From Haematococcus lacustris (taxonomy: Eukaryota; Chlorophyta; Chlorophyceae; Chlamydomonadales; Haematococcaceae): DNA of 64,000 nucleotides. Positions 1 through 9,780 of this stretch are shown here, piece by piece. How positions within the stretch are numbered: position 1 is the first letter of the stretch; every line of letters starts with the position of its first letter. The DNA is taken from the NCBI GenBank assembly GCA_030144725.1, contig JASKMD010000031.1, forward strand, positions 11,933,470-11,997,469. The letters run 5' to 3'. A program made the position numbers and the translations under genes. The notes beneath the pieces are model-generated. The model was not told the DNA's origin. It worked only from the letters and a program-made list of their open reading frames with translations, and did not search any database.

Positions 1-287
1 TACACGCCTCACGAGGCTTGCTATGGCCCCCCCTTCGACATACATCACTTATGCGTGTGGGAGTGCCCAGCTTGGGTGCACGACACCGAGCCGAGCAATA
101 AGTTGGCCAGCTGGGGCATCAAGGGGTGTTGGTAAGCTATGAGGAGGGGGGCAAGGCCTACTTGGTGTGGGCTGAGGGCCGGCTTCATGTGTGCAAGAGT
201 GTGGTCTTTGACGAGCAAGCTGCCGTGCCATGCGCACCTGCTGCGGGCGACCTTGTTTTGGCGCTGAAGGGGGTTGCAGTTGGGTAG
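1..287 (+). pseudogene. Relic of a copia-type integrase C-terminal region
   Basis: Frame 1 reads TPHEACYGPPFDIHHL and then PAWVHDTEPSNKLASWGIKG. After a one-base frame slip near 128 the next frame reads GKAYLVW, GRLHVCKSVVFDE, and stops at 285-287. This order (TP.EA.YG, AWVH, GKAYLV, V..K.VVFDE) is the end of the copia integrase domain, where the protein adopts a GKAYRVL/DIVFDE pattern as also seen in the intact element at 5970-6170 here. The frame slip and the missing rest of pol make it a pseudogene. It is cut by the window edge, so more of the element may lie to the left. Its sequence is clearly different from the copia element at 2668-9020, so it belongs to another subfamily. Confidence 0.7.
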
Positions 288-1048
288 CAGCCTGGGGAGC
301 AGGATGGGATGGAGCAGGGTAGGATGGGCAGTAGGGGAGGGACCCTTGCTGTCACCCCCACCGTCACCCCCGCCCGACACAGCACAAACCGCGGCGGGGG
401 GAGCAGCGGCAGCAACAGCGGCGGTGGGGACAAGCGGGCAGTAGGGGTGGACCCCCTGCTGCTCCAAATAGGTCCTGGTGGGGATGGTGCAGGGTCAGGG
501 CGGGTTAGCCAAGGCGGGGCAGGCGGTTTGGGCAGTTTAAGGGGGATGGGACTGGCACCCTCGACACCGTGCCCCGCATTTCGCCCAGCTCTTGTGCCAC
601 ATGAGCGACGTCGTTCCGAGCATGTGGAATTCCCCAATTGGTGACGCAACAACCGTACATCGAACAGCTGCAACGCTCTGGTCCGGCCGAATGCAACCCC
701 GCCAGCTTCCTCTCTCCCCTTGCATCAAGGGCTCAACAGCCGTCCAACACCATCGTAGGTCACAAGGAGCATCGCTACGCTCCGTGATCGTTGGCTTCGG
801 TCTCGAGCCAGGACCTCGCCTTTCACAACCGCCTATAACGACCCGCGACTCCATTATCTACTAAGTTAACACCTTTAGCCTCCACCCTCACGACCCGGTG
901 TGCAAGGGGGTTTGGTAGAGGTCTTGCGGTACATAGTATACACGTCTCAACAACAAAAAACGCCCCCGATATCTACAGAGCCAAGCAGATAGCTTCATTG
1001 AGAACATTGGGGGTATGGTGGGCTGGTATGAGTTGAGCAAGCCGCTAA
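288..1048. other. Intergenic stretch with nothing recognised
   Basis: G-rich sequence at 288-560, then mixed composition. I see no gene, RNA or repeat here apart from short overlapping reading frames without domain signals. Confidence 0.5.
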
Positions 1049-1204
1049 CACTCCTACAAATTAGTCCCTGCGTTTCTCCCTGCGCTTTGGCCGACCTTGT
1101 CCAAATGGGCTGAAACTCGGCCAGTTGGTAGCTTGTGATGTAAGAAATCCATCCCAAAAGAAATCAGGTCAAAAAAGTCAAAGGCGGAGGCTCGGCGGCC
1201 CGTG

Positions 1205-2215
1205 GCGTTTACGCAGGGACGGATGCAGGGATGGAGGGGGGGGCGCAGGGACGAGTGCAGGGATGGAAGGCGGAGCGCAGGGATGGACGCAGGGATGACG
1301 TGGGGGTGCAGGGACGAATGCAGGGATGGAAGGGGGGACGCAGGGACGAGTGCAGGGATGGAGGGGGGGGTGCAGGGACGGATGCAGGGACGAGTGCAGG
1401 GATGAGTGCAGGGATGACGGGCGCAGGGACAAGTGCAGGGACAAGCGCAGGGACGAGTGCAGGGATAGCGGGCGCAGGGATGAGTGCAGGGACGAGCGCA
1501 GGGACGAGTGCAGTGACGAGTGCAGGGAAGAGTGCAGGGATAAAGGGCGTAGGGACGAGTGCAGGGACGAGCGCAGGGGCGAGTGCAGGGATAACGGGCG
1601 CAGGGACGAGTGCAGGGACGAGCGCAGGGACAAGTGCAGGGATGTGCGCAGGGACAAGTGCATGGATAACGAACGCAGGGACAGGCGCAGGGACGAGCGC
1701 AGGGACGAGTGCAGGGATAACGGGCGCAGGGACGAGTGCAGGGACGAGCGCAGGGACGAGTGCAGGGATGTGCGCAGGGACGAGTGCAAGGATAACGAAC
1801 GCAGGGACGAGTGCAGGGACGGGCGCAGGGGCGAGTGCAGGGATAACGGGCGCAGGGACTAGTGCAGGGACGACGGGCGCAGGGACGAATGCAGGGACGG
1901 ATGCAGGGATGGATGCAGGGACGAGTGCAGGGACGATTGCAGGGACGAGTGCAGGGATTAGCGCAGGGATGAGTGCAGGGATAAGTGCAGGGACGAGTGC
2001 ATGGTCGATTGCAGGGACGAGTGCAGTGTCGATTGCAGGGATGAGTGCAGGGACGAGCGCAGGGACGAGCGCAGGGACGAATACAGGGACGGGCGCAGGG
2101 ACGAATGCAGGGATGATCGCAGGGACGAAAGCAGGGACGAATGCAGTGACGAGTGCAGGGACGAGTGCAGGGATAAGTGCAGGGAGGAGTGAAGGGACGA
2201 ATGCAAGGTTAAGAT
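1205..2215 (+). repeat. Left-arm minisatellite, GCAGGGACGAGT-type units
   Basis: About 1 kb of nearly unbroken 10-12 bp units with the core GCAGGG followed by ACGAGT, ATGAGT, ATAACGGGC or ACGAGC. Higher-order order is visible: blocks of several units ending in ATAACGGGC recur. All six frames stay open over long distances because the unit lacks stops, so the reading frames here are not genes. Confidence 0.9.
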
Positions 2216-2409
2216 GATTATATGGTTGATGGCAACCTGGACGCAACCTGGTTACAATCAGCACTTCTAATCAGTATGTTGTGACCTCATCGACAGGTTT
2301 ACTGTCTAGTGCTGCTTGCTGAGGCTGTTGTATGGAACAAAGTACATGTCCCCATGGCCCTCGCCTGTGGGGAAGAATGACACAAACAAAGTGTGCAGCT
2401 GCTCCCCAT
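2216..2409. other. Unique loop of the foldback element
   Basis: The only non-repeated stretch between the two oppositely oriented minisatellite arms. No reading frame with a recognisable domain. Confidence 0.5.
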
Positions 2410-2667
2410 TCACTGCAAATCATCCCTGCGCTCGTCCCTGCACTCGTCCCTGCGCCCGTTATCCCTGCACTCGCCCCTGCGCCCGTCCCTGCACTCGTCC
2501 CTGCGTTCGTTATCCCTGCACTTGTCCCTGCGCACATCCCTGCACTCGTCCCTGCGCTCGTCCCTGCACTCGTCCCCGCGCCCGTTATCCCTGCACTCGT
2601 CCCTGCGCTCGTCCCTGCGCCCGTCCCTGCGCCCAACATCCCTGCACGCGTCCCTGCGCACATCCCT
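2410..2667 (-). repeat. Right-arm minisatellite, part 1 (inverted orientation)
   Basis: Units TCCCTGCACTCG and TCCCTGCGCCCG are the reverse complement of the 1205-2215 unit. The array is interrupted at 2667 by the copia insertion and resumes at 9021 in register. Confidence 0.9.
2663..2667. repeat. Target-site duplication of the copia element (left)
   Basis: TCCCT precedes the 5' LTR and is repeated at 9021-9025 just after the 3' LTR. The five-base length is normal for Ty1/copia integration. Confidence 0.85.
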
Positions 2668-2930
2668 TGTTAGTTGCACACCCTCCCGGTGCAGTTGAGA
2701 TCAAGCACCGGGATTGTAGGGTGTGATTGCCAGCGGTCCGGCCGCGAAGAGTGCGAGTGTGAATGCCGTATTTAGGGCAGACACCCGGCAGTCGTAGGCA
2801 CCCTGAACTGGTGTCCGCGTCTGCCCGTGCTCTTCTAACAGGTAGGCGCGAAGCTGCGCGCCAGCCTGTTATGGCAGATCATTGTAACGACCCTGAACTG
2901 GTGTCCGCGTCTGCCCGTGCTCTTCTAACA
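2668..2930 (+). repeat. 5' LTR of the copia element
   Basis: 263 bp, TGTTAG...CTAACA. A 40-bp direct repeat lies inside it (2801-2840 and 2891-2930), so the CTAACA end occurs twice. The promoter should lie here, but I see no clear TATA box. Confidence 0.93.
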
Positions 2931-2948
2931 GGTTATGGGCCCACGCGC
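2931..2948 (+). promoter_or_regulatory. Primer-binding site, complementary to the anticodon arm of initiator tRNA-Met
   Basis: GGTTATGGGCCCACGCGC starts right after the LTR. Its reverse complement contains GGGCCCATAACC, the conserved anticodon stem-loop of eukaryotic initiator tRNA-Met (CAU anticodon). Priming from an internal, half-tRNA position instead of the CCA end is known for copia-like elements. Confidence 0.8.
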
Positions 2949-3017
2949 TGACGCGCGATAGGACGCCAGTAAGTTGCTGGCTAGGGTTCGTGTGGTTGAC
3001 AGCCGAGTCGACCAGCG

Positions 3018-4616
3018 ATGGCAGCTTCACCCGTTATCTCTGGCAATCTGCCCACCATTCTCGACGACGACAACTGGCCGATCTGGAGTATCCGTACAGA
3101 AGGCCTGCTAATCGAAGCAGGCCTCTGGTCGGTCGTCGCCGACGGAGTCACCCCCTTACCCACTGCGCCAGCAGCAAACGCCACTCAGCAGGAGCAGGCT
3201 GCGTACACAGCCGAGCTAACCCGCTCTCGCGCAGAAAGCGCACTGGATCGCAAAGCCAAAGCCTTCATCCAGCGCCACGTCTCTAATCTCCATATCTTCA
3301 CCGTCAAGTCAGCGGACTCAGCGCAGGATGCCTGGCAAACCCTTGAGTCTCAGTTCACCCAAGCGTCAGTCGCGCGACAGTCGCAGCTGCAACAGCAACT
3401 CAGCCTGCTGCGGATGGAGCCAGGCGAGTCGGTAGCGCGCTTCTATGCGCGCTTCCAGCAGCTGCTTACAGAACTCGAGGCTTGCAGCTGTGACGTCTCT
3501 GAGTCCACAATCGTGCTAGCTATCCTGGCAGCCCTCCCACCTGAGTATGAGGGCATAGTCGAGCGACTGCGCTACGATCAGACCAGCGGCGACTTGTCAG
3601 TCAGCCGCATCAAGCGGGTGTTGCTGCAGAAGGAAGCAGACCTGCTCACCAAGCAGATGCAGCAGCTCAGCCCCTCCTCATCCTCACTCTGGGCCTACTC
3701 CTCCCCTGAGAACAGGGGGGCAAGCAGCTCAGGCTGGCAGACAAGCAGGAGCAGAAGCAAGCACTCTCAGCCTGCTCGTGAGCAGCAACAGACCAGGGTC
3801 CAGTCACCAGACAGGTCCACTAGAGATGCCAGCTCACATGCCCACATGACCTGCCACTACTGTGCCAAACCTGGCCACATCATGTCAGAGTGCTTTACCT
3901 TTGACAGGGACCAGCGTAACCGTATGAGGACACTGTTCAGCAACCCTGCCAAGTCCAGCAGCCCAGGCAGGAAGCCCAGCCCAGTCAGAAGCTCCAGCCC
4001 AGCTAGGCCAGCAAGCCCCAGCAGAGGCAGAACCCAGACCCCAGGCAGAGCAGCCGCTCATAGCCCATCCAGGGAACCCACTCTGTACACTGCTTCTGCA
4101 TGCTCTGATGATGATGATGGTGACACGCAGATGCTCCAGCCCAGACAGAACTTCAACAGTGATCTGTACAGTCCTTTCTTCATCGATTCAGGTGCCTCCC
4201 AGCACATCATAAAGGACCTCCAGTTCTTCCACAGCTACACAGCCTTTGCACCTCAACAGCACAGACGTATCAAGCTGGCAGCTGAGGGACACAGCGTCTG
4301 GGCAGTAGGTTCTGGGAATGTCCTCCTCAGCACCAAACGCGGTTTGTGGTTCATAGGCCATGCTCTGTATGTGCCTGACAGCAAGCAGAACTTTATCTCA
4401 GTTGCTGCAGCCACAGATGATGGCAGCAGCTTCCTGTTCAGAGATGAGACCTGCTTAATCAGATGCAACCAGTTTGGCAGCATGCTCAGGGTAAATGCTC
4501 ACAAGATCAGGAACGCCTACATCCTTGCAGCCGTCCCAATGCCAGATGGCCCTGATACAGACTCTGATCAGGAGCAGGGTGCCAAGCTGACCACAGGGTA
4601 CAGCTGGAGCCTCTGA
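3018..4616 (+). CDS. Copia Gag-protease polyprotein part
   Basis: 532 residues from the ATG at 3018. The N-terminal part resembles the copia Gag fold (NWPIW near residue 22; helical region with ESVARFYARFQQL and LAALPPEYE). A zinc knuckle C-x2-C-x4-H-x4-C spans residues 279-292 (CHYCAKPGHIMSEC) and should bind the packaged RNA. A Ser/Pro/Arg-rich linker follows. The aspartic protease motif DSGASQH is at about 390-396, with the later hydrophobic ALYVPDSKQNFIS block. The frame stops at 4614-4616, just where integrase begins in another frame. Copia Gag-Pol is normally one frame, so expression of pol here needs splicing, frameshifting or help from another copy. Confidence 0.9.
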   Translation: MAASPVISGNLPTILDDDNWPIWSIRTEGLLIEAGLWSVVADGVTPLPTAPAANATQQEQAAYTAELTRSRAESALDRKAKAFIQRHVSNLHIFTVKSADSAQDAWQTLESQFTQASVARQSQLQQQLSLLRMEPGESVARFYARFQQLLTELEACSCDVSESTIVLAILAALPPEYEGIVERLRYDQTSGDLSVSRIKRVLLQKEADLLTKQMQQLSPSSSSLWAYSSPENRGASSSGWQTSRSRSKHSQPAREQQQTRVQSPDRSTRDASSHAHMTCHYCAKPGHIMSECFTFDRDQRNRMRTLFSNPAKSSSPGRKPSPVRSSSPARPASPSRGRTQTPGRAAAHSPSREPTLYTASACSDDDDGDTQMLQPRQNFNSDLYSPFFIDSGASQHIIKDLQFFHSYTAFAPQQHRRIKLAAEGHSVWAVGSGNVLLSTKRGLWFIGHALYVPDSKQNFISVAAATDDGSSFLFRDETCLIRCNQFGSMLRVNAHKIRNAYILAAVPMPDGPDTDSDQEQGAKLTTGYSWSL

Positions 4617-5222
4617 CCAACGTAGCTGCGCCCTCCGCCAACAGCGCCACCTCCAACTCTCCTCAGGTGTGGCATCAGCGCCTGTGTCATGCTTCCTATG
4701 ATGCTCTAGCACGCATGCAGTCAAAAGGCATGGTGTCAGGGGTACCCATCACAGCTGCACAGTTCCGAGCAGCTGCCTGCTGTGTGTGTAGGCTGTGTCA
4801 AGGGCAAACAGCACAAGAATGTCGCATTCGCAGGACCTTCCCCCAATGCAGCACCAGTGACAGCTCCCTTAGGGCTGATCCACATGGATGTCTGTGGTCC
4901 CATGCACGCCAGGGCCAGGGATGGCAGCCTGTATGTGGCAACTTTCCTTGATGAACACACCAAGCTGTCTGTGTGTATGCCCATCAGCAGCAAGGCTCAG
5001 GTACCTGACATAGTTAGGACAGTCATTGAGGAGCTTGAGACCCAGTCAGGATTCCGCTGCAAGGCCATCCGCACAGACAATGGCACAGAATACGTTAACA
5101 GCCGCATGAAAGAGTACTGCGCCAGCAAGGGCATAGTACACCAGCCAGCCCCTTACAGCCCCCAGCAAAATGCCAGAGCAGCTATACAGCATCCAGCAAT
5201 CAGCTCTACAGCCAGATAACAG
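4598..5222 (+). pseudogene. Damaged first copy of the integrase start; possible intron
   Basis: The segment from about 4596 aligns at a constant offset of 626 bp with 5222 onward, with many substitutions. It encodes the integrase zinc-binding end (WHQRLCHASY) and the catalytic start (HMDVCGP, IRTDNGTEYVN), but an 8-bp deletion near 4775 shifts the frame. The copy ends at about 5171, before the catalytic Glu. A unique linker of about 50 bp joins it to the second copy. The coordinates also fit an intron: GT at 4598-4599 and AG at 5221-5222, and removing exactly these 625 bases would place the Gag-protease frame in line with the pol frame. Whether it is spliced is inference. A template-switch duplication between two related elements explains the origin. 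Confidence 0.6.
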
Positions 5223-6342
5223 GGTACGACTGGAGCCTCTCACCACCGTGACTGCACCTACTGCCTGCAGCGCCACACCCAACTCCCCTCAGGTGTGGCA
5301 TCAGCGTCTATGTCATGCCTCATATGCTGCTCTTACACGCATGCAGTCAGAAGGCATGGTGAAGGGTGTACCCATCACAGCAACACAGTTTCGAGCAGCT
5401 GCTTCAGAGCCAGCTGTGTGTGTAGGGTGTGTTAAGGGCAAGCAACGCAAGAATGTGGCATTTGCTGACCCACCCCCCAATGCAGCTCCAGTGACAGCAC
5501 CATTAGGGCTAATCCACATGGATGTCTGTGGTCCCATGCATGCTAGGGCCAGGGACGGCAGCCTGTATGTAGCCACCTTCCTTGACGAGCACACAAAGCT
5601 GTCTGTATGTGTGCCCATCAGCAGCAAAGCAGAGGTCCCCGATGTAGTCAAAGCAGTCATAGAGCGTCTTGAGACACAGTCAGGCTACCGCTGCAAAGCC
5701 ATCCGCACTGACAATGGCACTGAGTATGTCAACAGCCGCATGACAGCATACTGCAGCAGCAAGGGAATAGTTCATCAGCACTCAGCACCCTACAGCCCCC
5801 AGCAGAATGGTGCAGCTGAGCGCTTGAATAGGACTATCTTTGAGAAGGCACGCAGCATCTTGTATGCAGCTGATATGTCTCTCAGCTTCTGGGCACATGC
5901 AGTTGAGTTTGCCAATCATGTCAGATGCCTGCTCCCTGTAACAGGCCAGCCACTCACACCTTGGGAAGCCTTCTATGGTGTCAAGCCTGATCTGTCTGGT
6001 CTCAGGGTTTTTGGCTGCAGAGTCTGGCTTCATGTGCCTGATCACCAGCGCAGCAAGCTACAGGCCAAGTCAGTTGAGGGTCTGTTCTTGGGCTATCAGC
6101 CTGGCTCTAAAGCCTACAGGGTCTTGGTCAACGGCAGAGAAACCTGCAGCAAAGACATAGTGTTTGATGAGCTGTCAGTCCTACAGTCTGCTCGCCAGCA
6201 AGACCAGCCAAATCAGCCTGTGCTTCTGTTGCCCCTCCCACCCAGCCCAGGATCCCCTTCTGAAACTCTGATCCCAGCAGCCCCTGCTGAGGGGGGCAAC
6301 AGTCTGCAACAGACCAGCAGCAGTGGCTCTGGTGACAGTGGG

Positions 6343-6382
<40 letters not shown>

Positions 6383-8499
6383 GCAGGCCTGGCAGCAGTG
6401 CACAGCGACCACGGTCCAGACCTTTGGATGCAATAGAAACACAGCAAGACAGCAGCAGTGAACCTGAGCAAGATGTCAGTGAGCCAGACATGTGGGAACA
6501 ACAGCAACTAGAGCTCATCAACAGATTACCCAGACCAGGAATAGGCAGGTTCAGCCTTCGTCCCATGCCTCTAGCCAGGGAAACAGTGGGAGCACAGCCA
6601 GCAGCAACAGCTTCAGCACCAGCTGCAGTCAGACCAGCAGCACCAGTTGCAGCAAGGCCAGCAGCACCAGCAGCAGCAGCAGCAGCAAGGCAAACAGCAC
6701 CAGCTGCAGCATCAGCAGCAGCAAGGCAAGCAGCACCAGCTGCAGCACCTCCAACAGCCAGACCCGCAGCACCAACAGCAGCACTAGCTGTGCACCCATC
6801 TGCAACCATGCCTGCTGCACCTGACTCACGGCCTGCTTCGCCTGAGGCACCTGGTGCACCCCAGCCACGGCGCAACCCTCCAAGGGACCGTCGCCCACCA
6901 CTCAGGATTAGGCAGCCTGAACTGTGTGCCATGACTGTGTCAGACTCTCCCATCAATGACACACCCACTGTGGCAGAGGCCCTGGCTGGTCCCATGGCAG
7001 ACTTGTGGATTGAGGCTATGAATGCTGAGCTGGCCTCCCTGCATGCCAACCAAACATGGTGCCTTGAAGAGCGTCCTGCCAATGCACGTGTGCTGCCTAC
7101 CAAATGGGTACTCAAAGTGAAGCGTGATGCTGCAGGGAACATTGAGAAGCTGAAGGCCAGGCTAGTGGCAAAGGGGTTCTATCAACAATCAGGTGTGGAT
7201 GTAGGAGATGTCTATGCACCTGTCAGCAAGCACACCACATTGCGCACCCTCCTGGCCAAGGCAGCAGTCGAGGACATGGAGATTCATCAGTTAGACTTTG
7301 AGACTGCTTTTCTGAACGGCCAGCTAGAGCCAGGGGAGGTCATCTATGTGCAGCAGCCAGAGGGCTTTGAAGAGGGCAGCATTAACACTGTGTGCCGTCT
7401 GCAGAAGGCCCTGTATGGTTTGAGGCAGGCCCCTCGGGCGTGGCATGCCAGGTTGAGTGAGGAGCTGCTGAGCATAGGCTTCAAGGCTTCTGAGGCAGAC
7501 CCTGCCCTGTTTACCCTGCAGCTGAGCACTGGCATGGTGTACCTGCTAGTGTATGTGGACGACTGCCTTTTGTGCACCCAGCAGGGGGACACCGCAGGAT
7601 TGGCCTACGTGAAGAAGCAGCTGTCCTCAGCATTCAAACTGAAGGACTTGGGTGAGGCCCAGTGGTTCCTAGGGATGCAGCTGACCAGGGACAGGGCTGA
7701 GGGCACCATCAAGCTTGACCAGCATAAGTTTATCCAGGAGCTGGTCACAGCCCACAGCAAGTCAGCAGCTCACAGCAAGCCTATGCCCATGGCTCCTGCT
7801 GTTAAGCTAGTCAGGGAAGGGGATGCCTTGGACACGACTCTGCACCATTACAGTGCCCTGGTGGGCAGCCTGCTTTACCTGACCTGCTGCACACGGCCAG
7901 ACATTGCATTTGCTGTGGGCGCCTTGGCCAGGCACATGTCTGCACCCACTAAGCAGCACTGGTTGGCTGCCTGCAGTGTGCTATGTTATCTGAAGGGCAC
8001 AGCAGATCAAGGACTCCTGTTTGGTGGTGTGTCAGGGCTGCAGGGCTACTCTGATGCAGACTATGCAGGAGACAAGGACACAGCCAGGAGCACAACAGGC
8101 TATCTCTTCACTTTGAATGGGGGTGCTATCAGCTGGTCCAGCCGCCTCCAGCCTACCGTGGCCATGTCAACAGCAGAAGCAGAATATATGGCAGCCTCTA
8201 GCGCAGCTAAGGAGGCTCTGTGGCTGCGGAAGCTCATGAGGGATCTGCAGCTGGATGCTAGCTGTGTGCACCTTGGCTGTGACAACCAAGCAGCCATTCA
8301 GCTCCTGCACAACCCCATGGCCACCTCCAGGGCTAAGCACATAGATGTGCACCACCACTTTGTTAGGGAGCGCATCAGCAGGGGCGAAGTAGCCTTCCAC
8401 TACTGCCACACCTCCAGCATGCTGGCAGACATCCTCACCAAGCCTCTGGCAGCAGTCCAGTTCAACATGGGCAAGCAAGGGTGTGGGGTCTTCAGCTAA
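5223..8499 (+). CDS. Copia integrase - reverse transcriptase - RNase H
   Basis: The frame is open from 5170 to the stop at 8497-8499; homology starts at about 5223. Numbering from 5170: integrase zinc finger H44/H49 and C84/C87; catalytic D118 (HMDVCGP), D181 (RTDNGTEY) and E217 (NGAAERLNR) in a D-x35-E spacing; a low-complexity linker of Ser and Ala-Pro runs at about 390-560; reverse transcriptase starting near 610 (LPTKWVLKVKR, LDFETAFLNG) with catalytic YVDD at about 795; RNase H with DADYAGD near 962 and TAEAEYMA near 1000. All catalytic residues I can check are present. Its role is to copy the element RNA and integrate the DNA. No start codon is needed if it is made as part of a longer polyprotein. 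Confidence 0.92.
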
Positions 8500-8744
8500 G
8501 CAGGCACAGGTCATTTCTGATCTGAAACAGCCTGAGGTATCCAGCCTGTACTGTGTCTCAGGACTGGAGCTTGGTAGGGTCTTAGGCACAGGCATGTATG
8601 CCTGTCAACAGCCTGTTAGTCTCAGCATGGTGCGCTTTTGCCATGAACTGAGAAGTTGCCCGCAGTTGTTGCTTGGCTCAGGCTTGTATGCCTGCTGACC
8701 GCCAGTTGTTTGTCTGAACAGTTGTTTAGATGCGCTTGCCAGAC

Positions 8745-8757
8745 CTCTGAGTGGGAG
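8745..8757 (+). promoter_or_regulatory. Polypurine tract of the copia element
   Basis: A short purine run, GAGTGGGAG, directly precedes the TGTTAG of the 3' LTR, where plus-strand priming would occur. It is short and interrupted by a T. Confidence 0.5.
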
Positions 8758-9020
8758 TGTTAGTTGCACACCCTCCCGGTGCAGTTGAGATCAAGCACCG
8801 GGATTGTAGGGTGTGATTGCCAGCGGTCCGGCCGCGAAGAGTGCGAGTGTGAATGCCGTATTTAGGGCAGACACCCGGCAGTCGTAGGCACCCTGAACTG
8901 GTGTCCGCGTCTGCCCGTGCTCTTCTAACAGGTAGGCGCGAAGCTGCGCGCCAGCCTGTTATGGCAGATCATTGTAACGACCCTGAACTGGTGTCCGCGT
9001 CTGCCCGTGCTCTTCTAACA
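8758..9020 (+). repeat. 3' LTR of the copia element
   Basis: 263 bp. By eye I find no difference from 2668-2930. It is followed by TCCCT at 9021-9025, the matching target duplication. Confidence 0.93.
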
Positions 9021-9056
9021 TCCCTGCACTCATCCCTGCGCTCGTCCCTGCACTCG

Positions 9057-9370
9057 CACTCCTACAAATTAGTCCCTGCGTTTTGCCGACCTTGTCCGAT
9101 TGGGCTGAAAATTTGATAGATGGTAGTTTGCAGAAAATAAAACATATTTTGCAAGAAAACATATTCTAAAAAAATCAAAGGCGGCTGCGCTGTGGCCCGC
9201 AACCTATCCCTGCACTCATCCCTGCACTCTAGCCACAGGCTTTTTTTTAAATTTTTTCCCTGAAGAATATGTTTTATTTTCTGCAAACTACCATCTATCA
9301 AATTTTCAGCCCGATCGGACAAGGTCGGTCAACACGCAGGGACGGACGCAGGGATTAATTTGTAGGAGTG
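9057..9370. mobile_element. 314-bp inverted-repeat element (MITE-like) inside the foldback arm
   Basis: The ends are CACTCCTACAAATTAGTCCC and its near-perfect inverse. The inverted arms extend about 110 bp (GACCTTGTCCGAT, GGGCTGAAAATTTGATAG, TGGTAGTTTGCAGAAAATAA). The centre holds a few minisatellite units and a T-rich tract. It shares its first 24 bp and the GACCTTGTCC block with the large foldback element, so both belong to one family. The flanks show a possible 2-bp CG duplication. It carries no coding capacity. Confidence 0.75.
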
Positions 9371-9780
9371 CGTCCCTGCGCCCGTTATCCCTGCACTCGC
9401 CCCTGCGCTCGTCCCTGCACTCGTCCCTGCGCCCATTATCCCTGCACTCGTCCCTGCGCACATCCCTGCACTCGTCCCTGCGCTCGTCCCTGCACTCGTC
9501 CCTGCGCCCGCTATCCCTGCACTCGTCCCTGCGCTTGTCCCTGCACTTGTCCCTGCGCCCGTCATCCCTGCACTCATCCCTGCACTCGTCCCTGCATCCG
9601 TCCCTGCACCCCCCCCTCCATCCCTGCACTCGTCCCTGCGTCCCCCCTTCCATCCCTGCATTCGTCCCTGCACCCCCAAGTCACCCCTGCGTTCGTCCCT
9701 GCACCCCCCCCTCCATCCCTGCACTCGTCCCTGCGCCCCCCCCTCCATCCCTGCATCTGTCCCTGCGTGAACGCCACGGG
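9371..9780 (-). repeat. Right-arm minisatellite, part 2
   Basis: Continues the TCCCTGCACTCG-type array after the 314-bp insertion and ends in the C-rich units TCCCTGCACCCCCCCCTCCA. These mirror the G-rich units at 1225-1400 of the left arm. Confidence 0.88.

Larger units (their letters stand above)
2668..9020 (+). mobile_element. Ty1/copia LTR retrotransposon, 6,353 bp, recent insertion
   Basis: It has 263-bp LTRs bounded by TGTTAG and CTAACA, a TCCCT target duplication, a primer-binding site directly after the 5' LTR, a Gag-protease frame (3018-4616), then integrase, reverse transcriptase and RNase H (pol frame to 8499), in the PR-IN-RT-RH order that defines Ty1/copia. The LTRs look identical by eye, so the insertion is young. 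It sits inside the minisatellite arm of the foldback element. The internal part is odd: a 626-bp segment covering the start of integrase is present twice (from 4596 and from 5222), and the first copy is damaged. The Osser element of Volvox is the nearest family known to me. Confidence 0.95.

Noticed and set aside
1205..2215. CRISPR-like regular repeats
   Set aside because: There are no unique spacers of constant length, units are contiguous, and the DNA is eukaryotic.
1178..2264. Long open frames in the minisatellite
   Set aside because: The unit has no stops, so the frames follow from the repeat; no domain and no start context.
4590..4616. Programmed minus-one frameshift between Gag and Pol
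   Set aside because: The frames differ by one base as required, but no slippery heptamer of the X XXY YYZ type is seen at the overlap.
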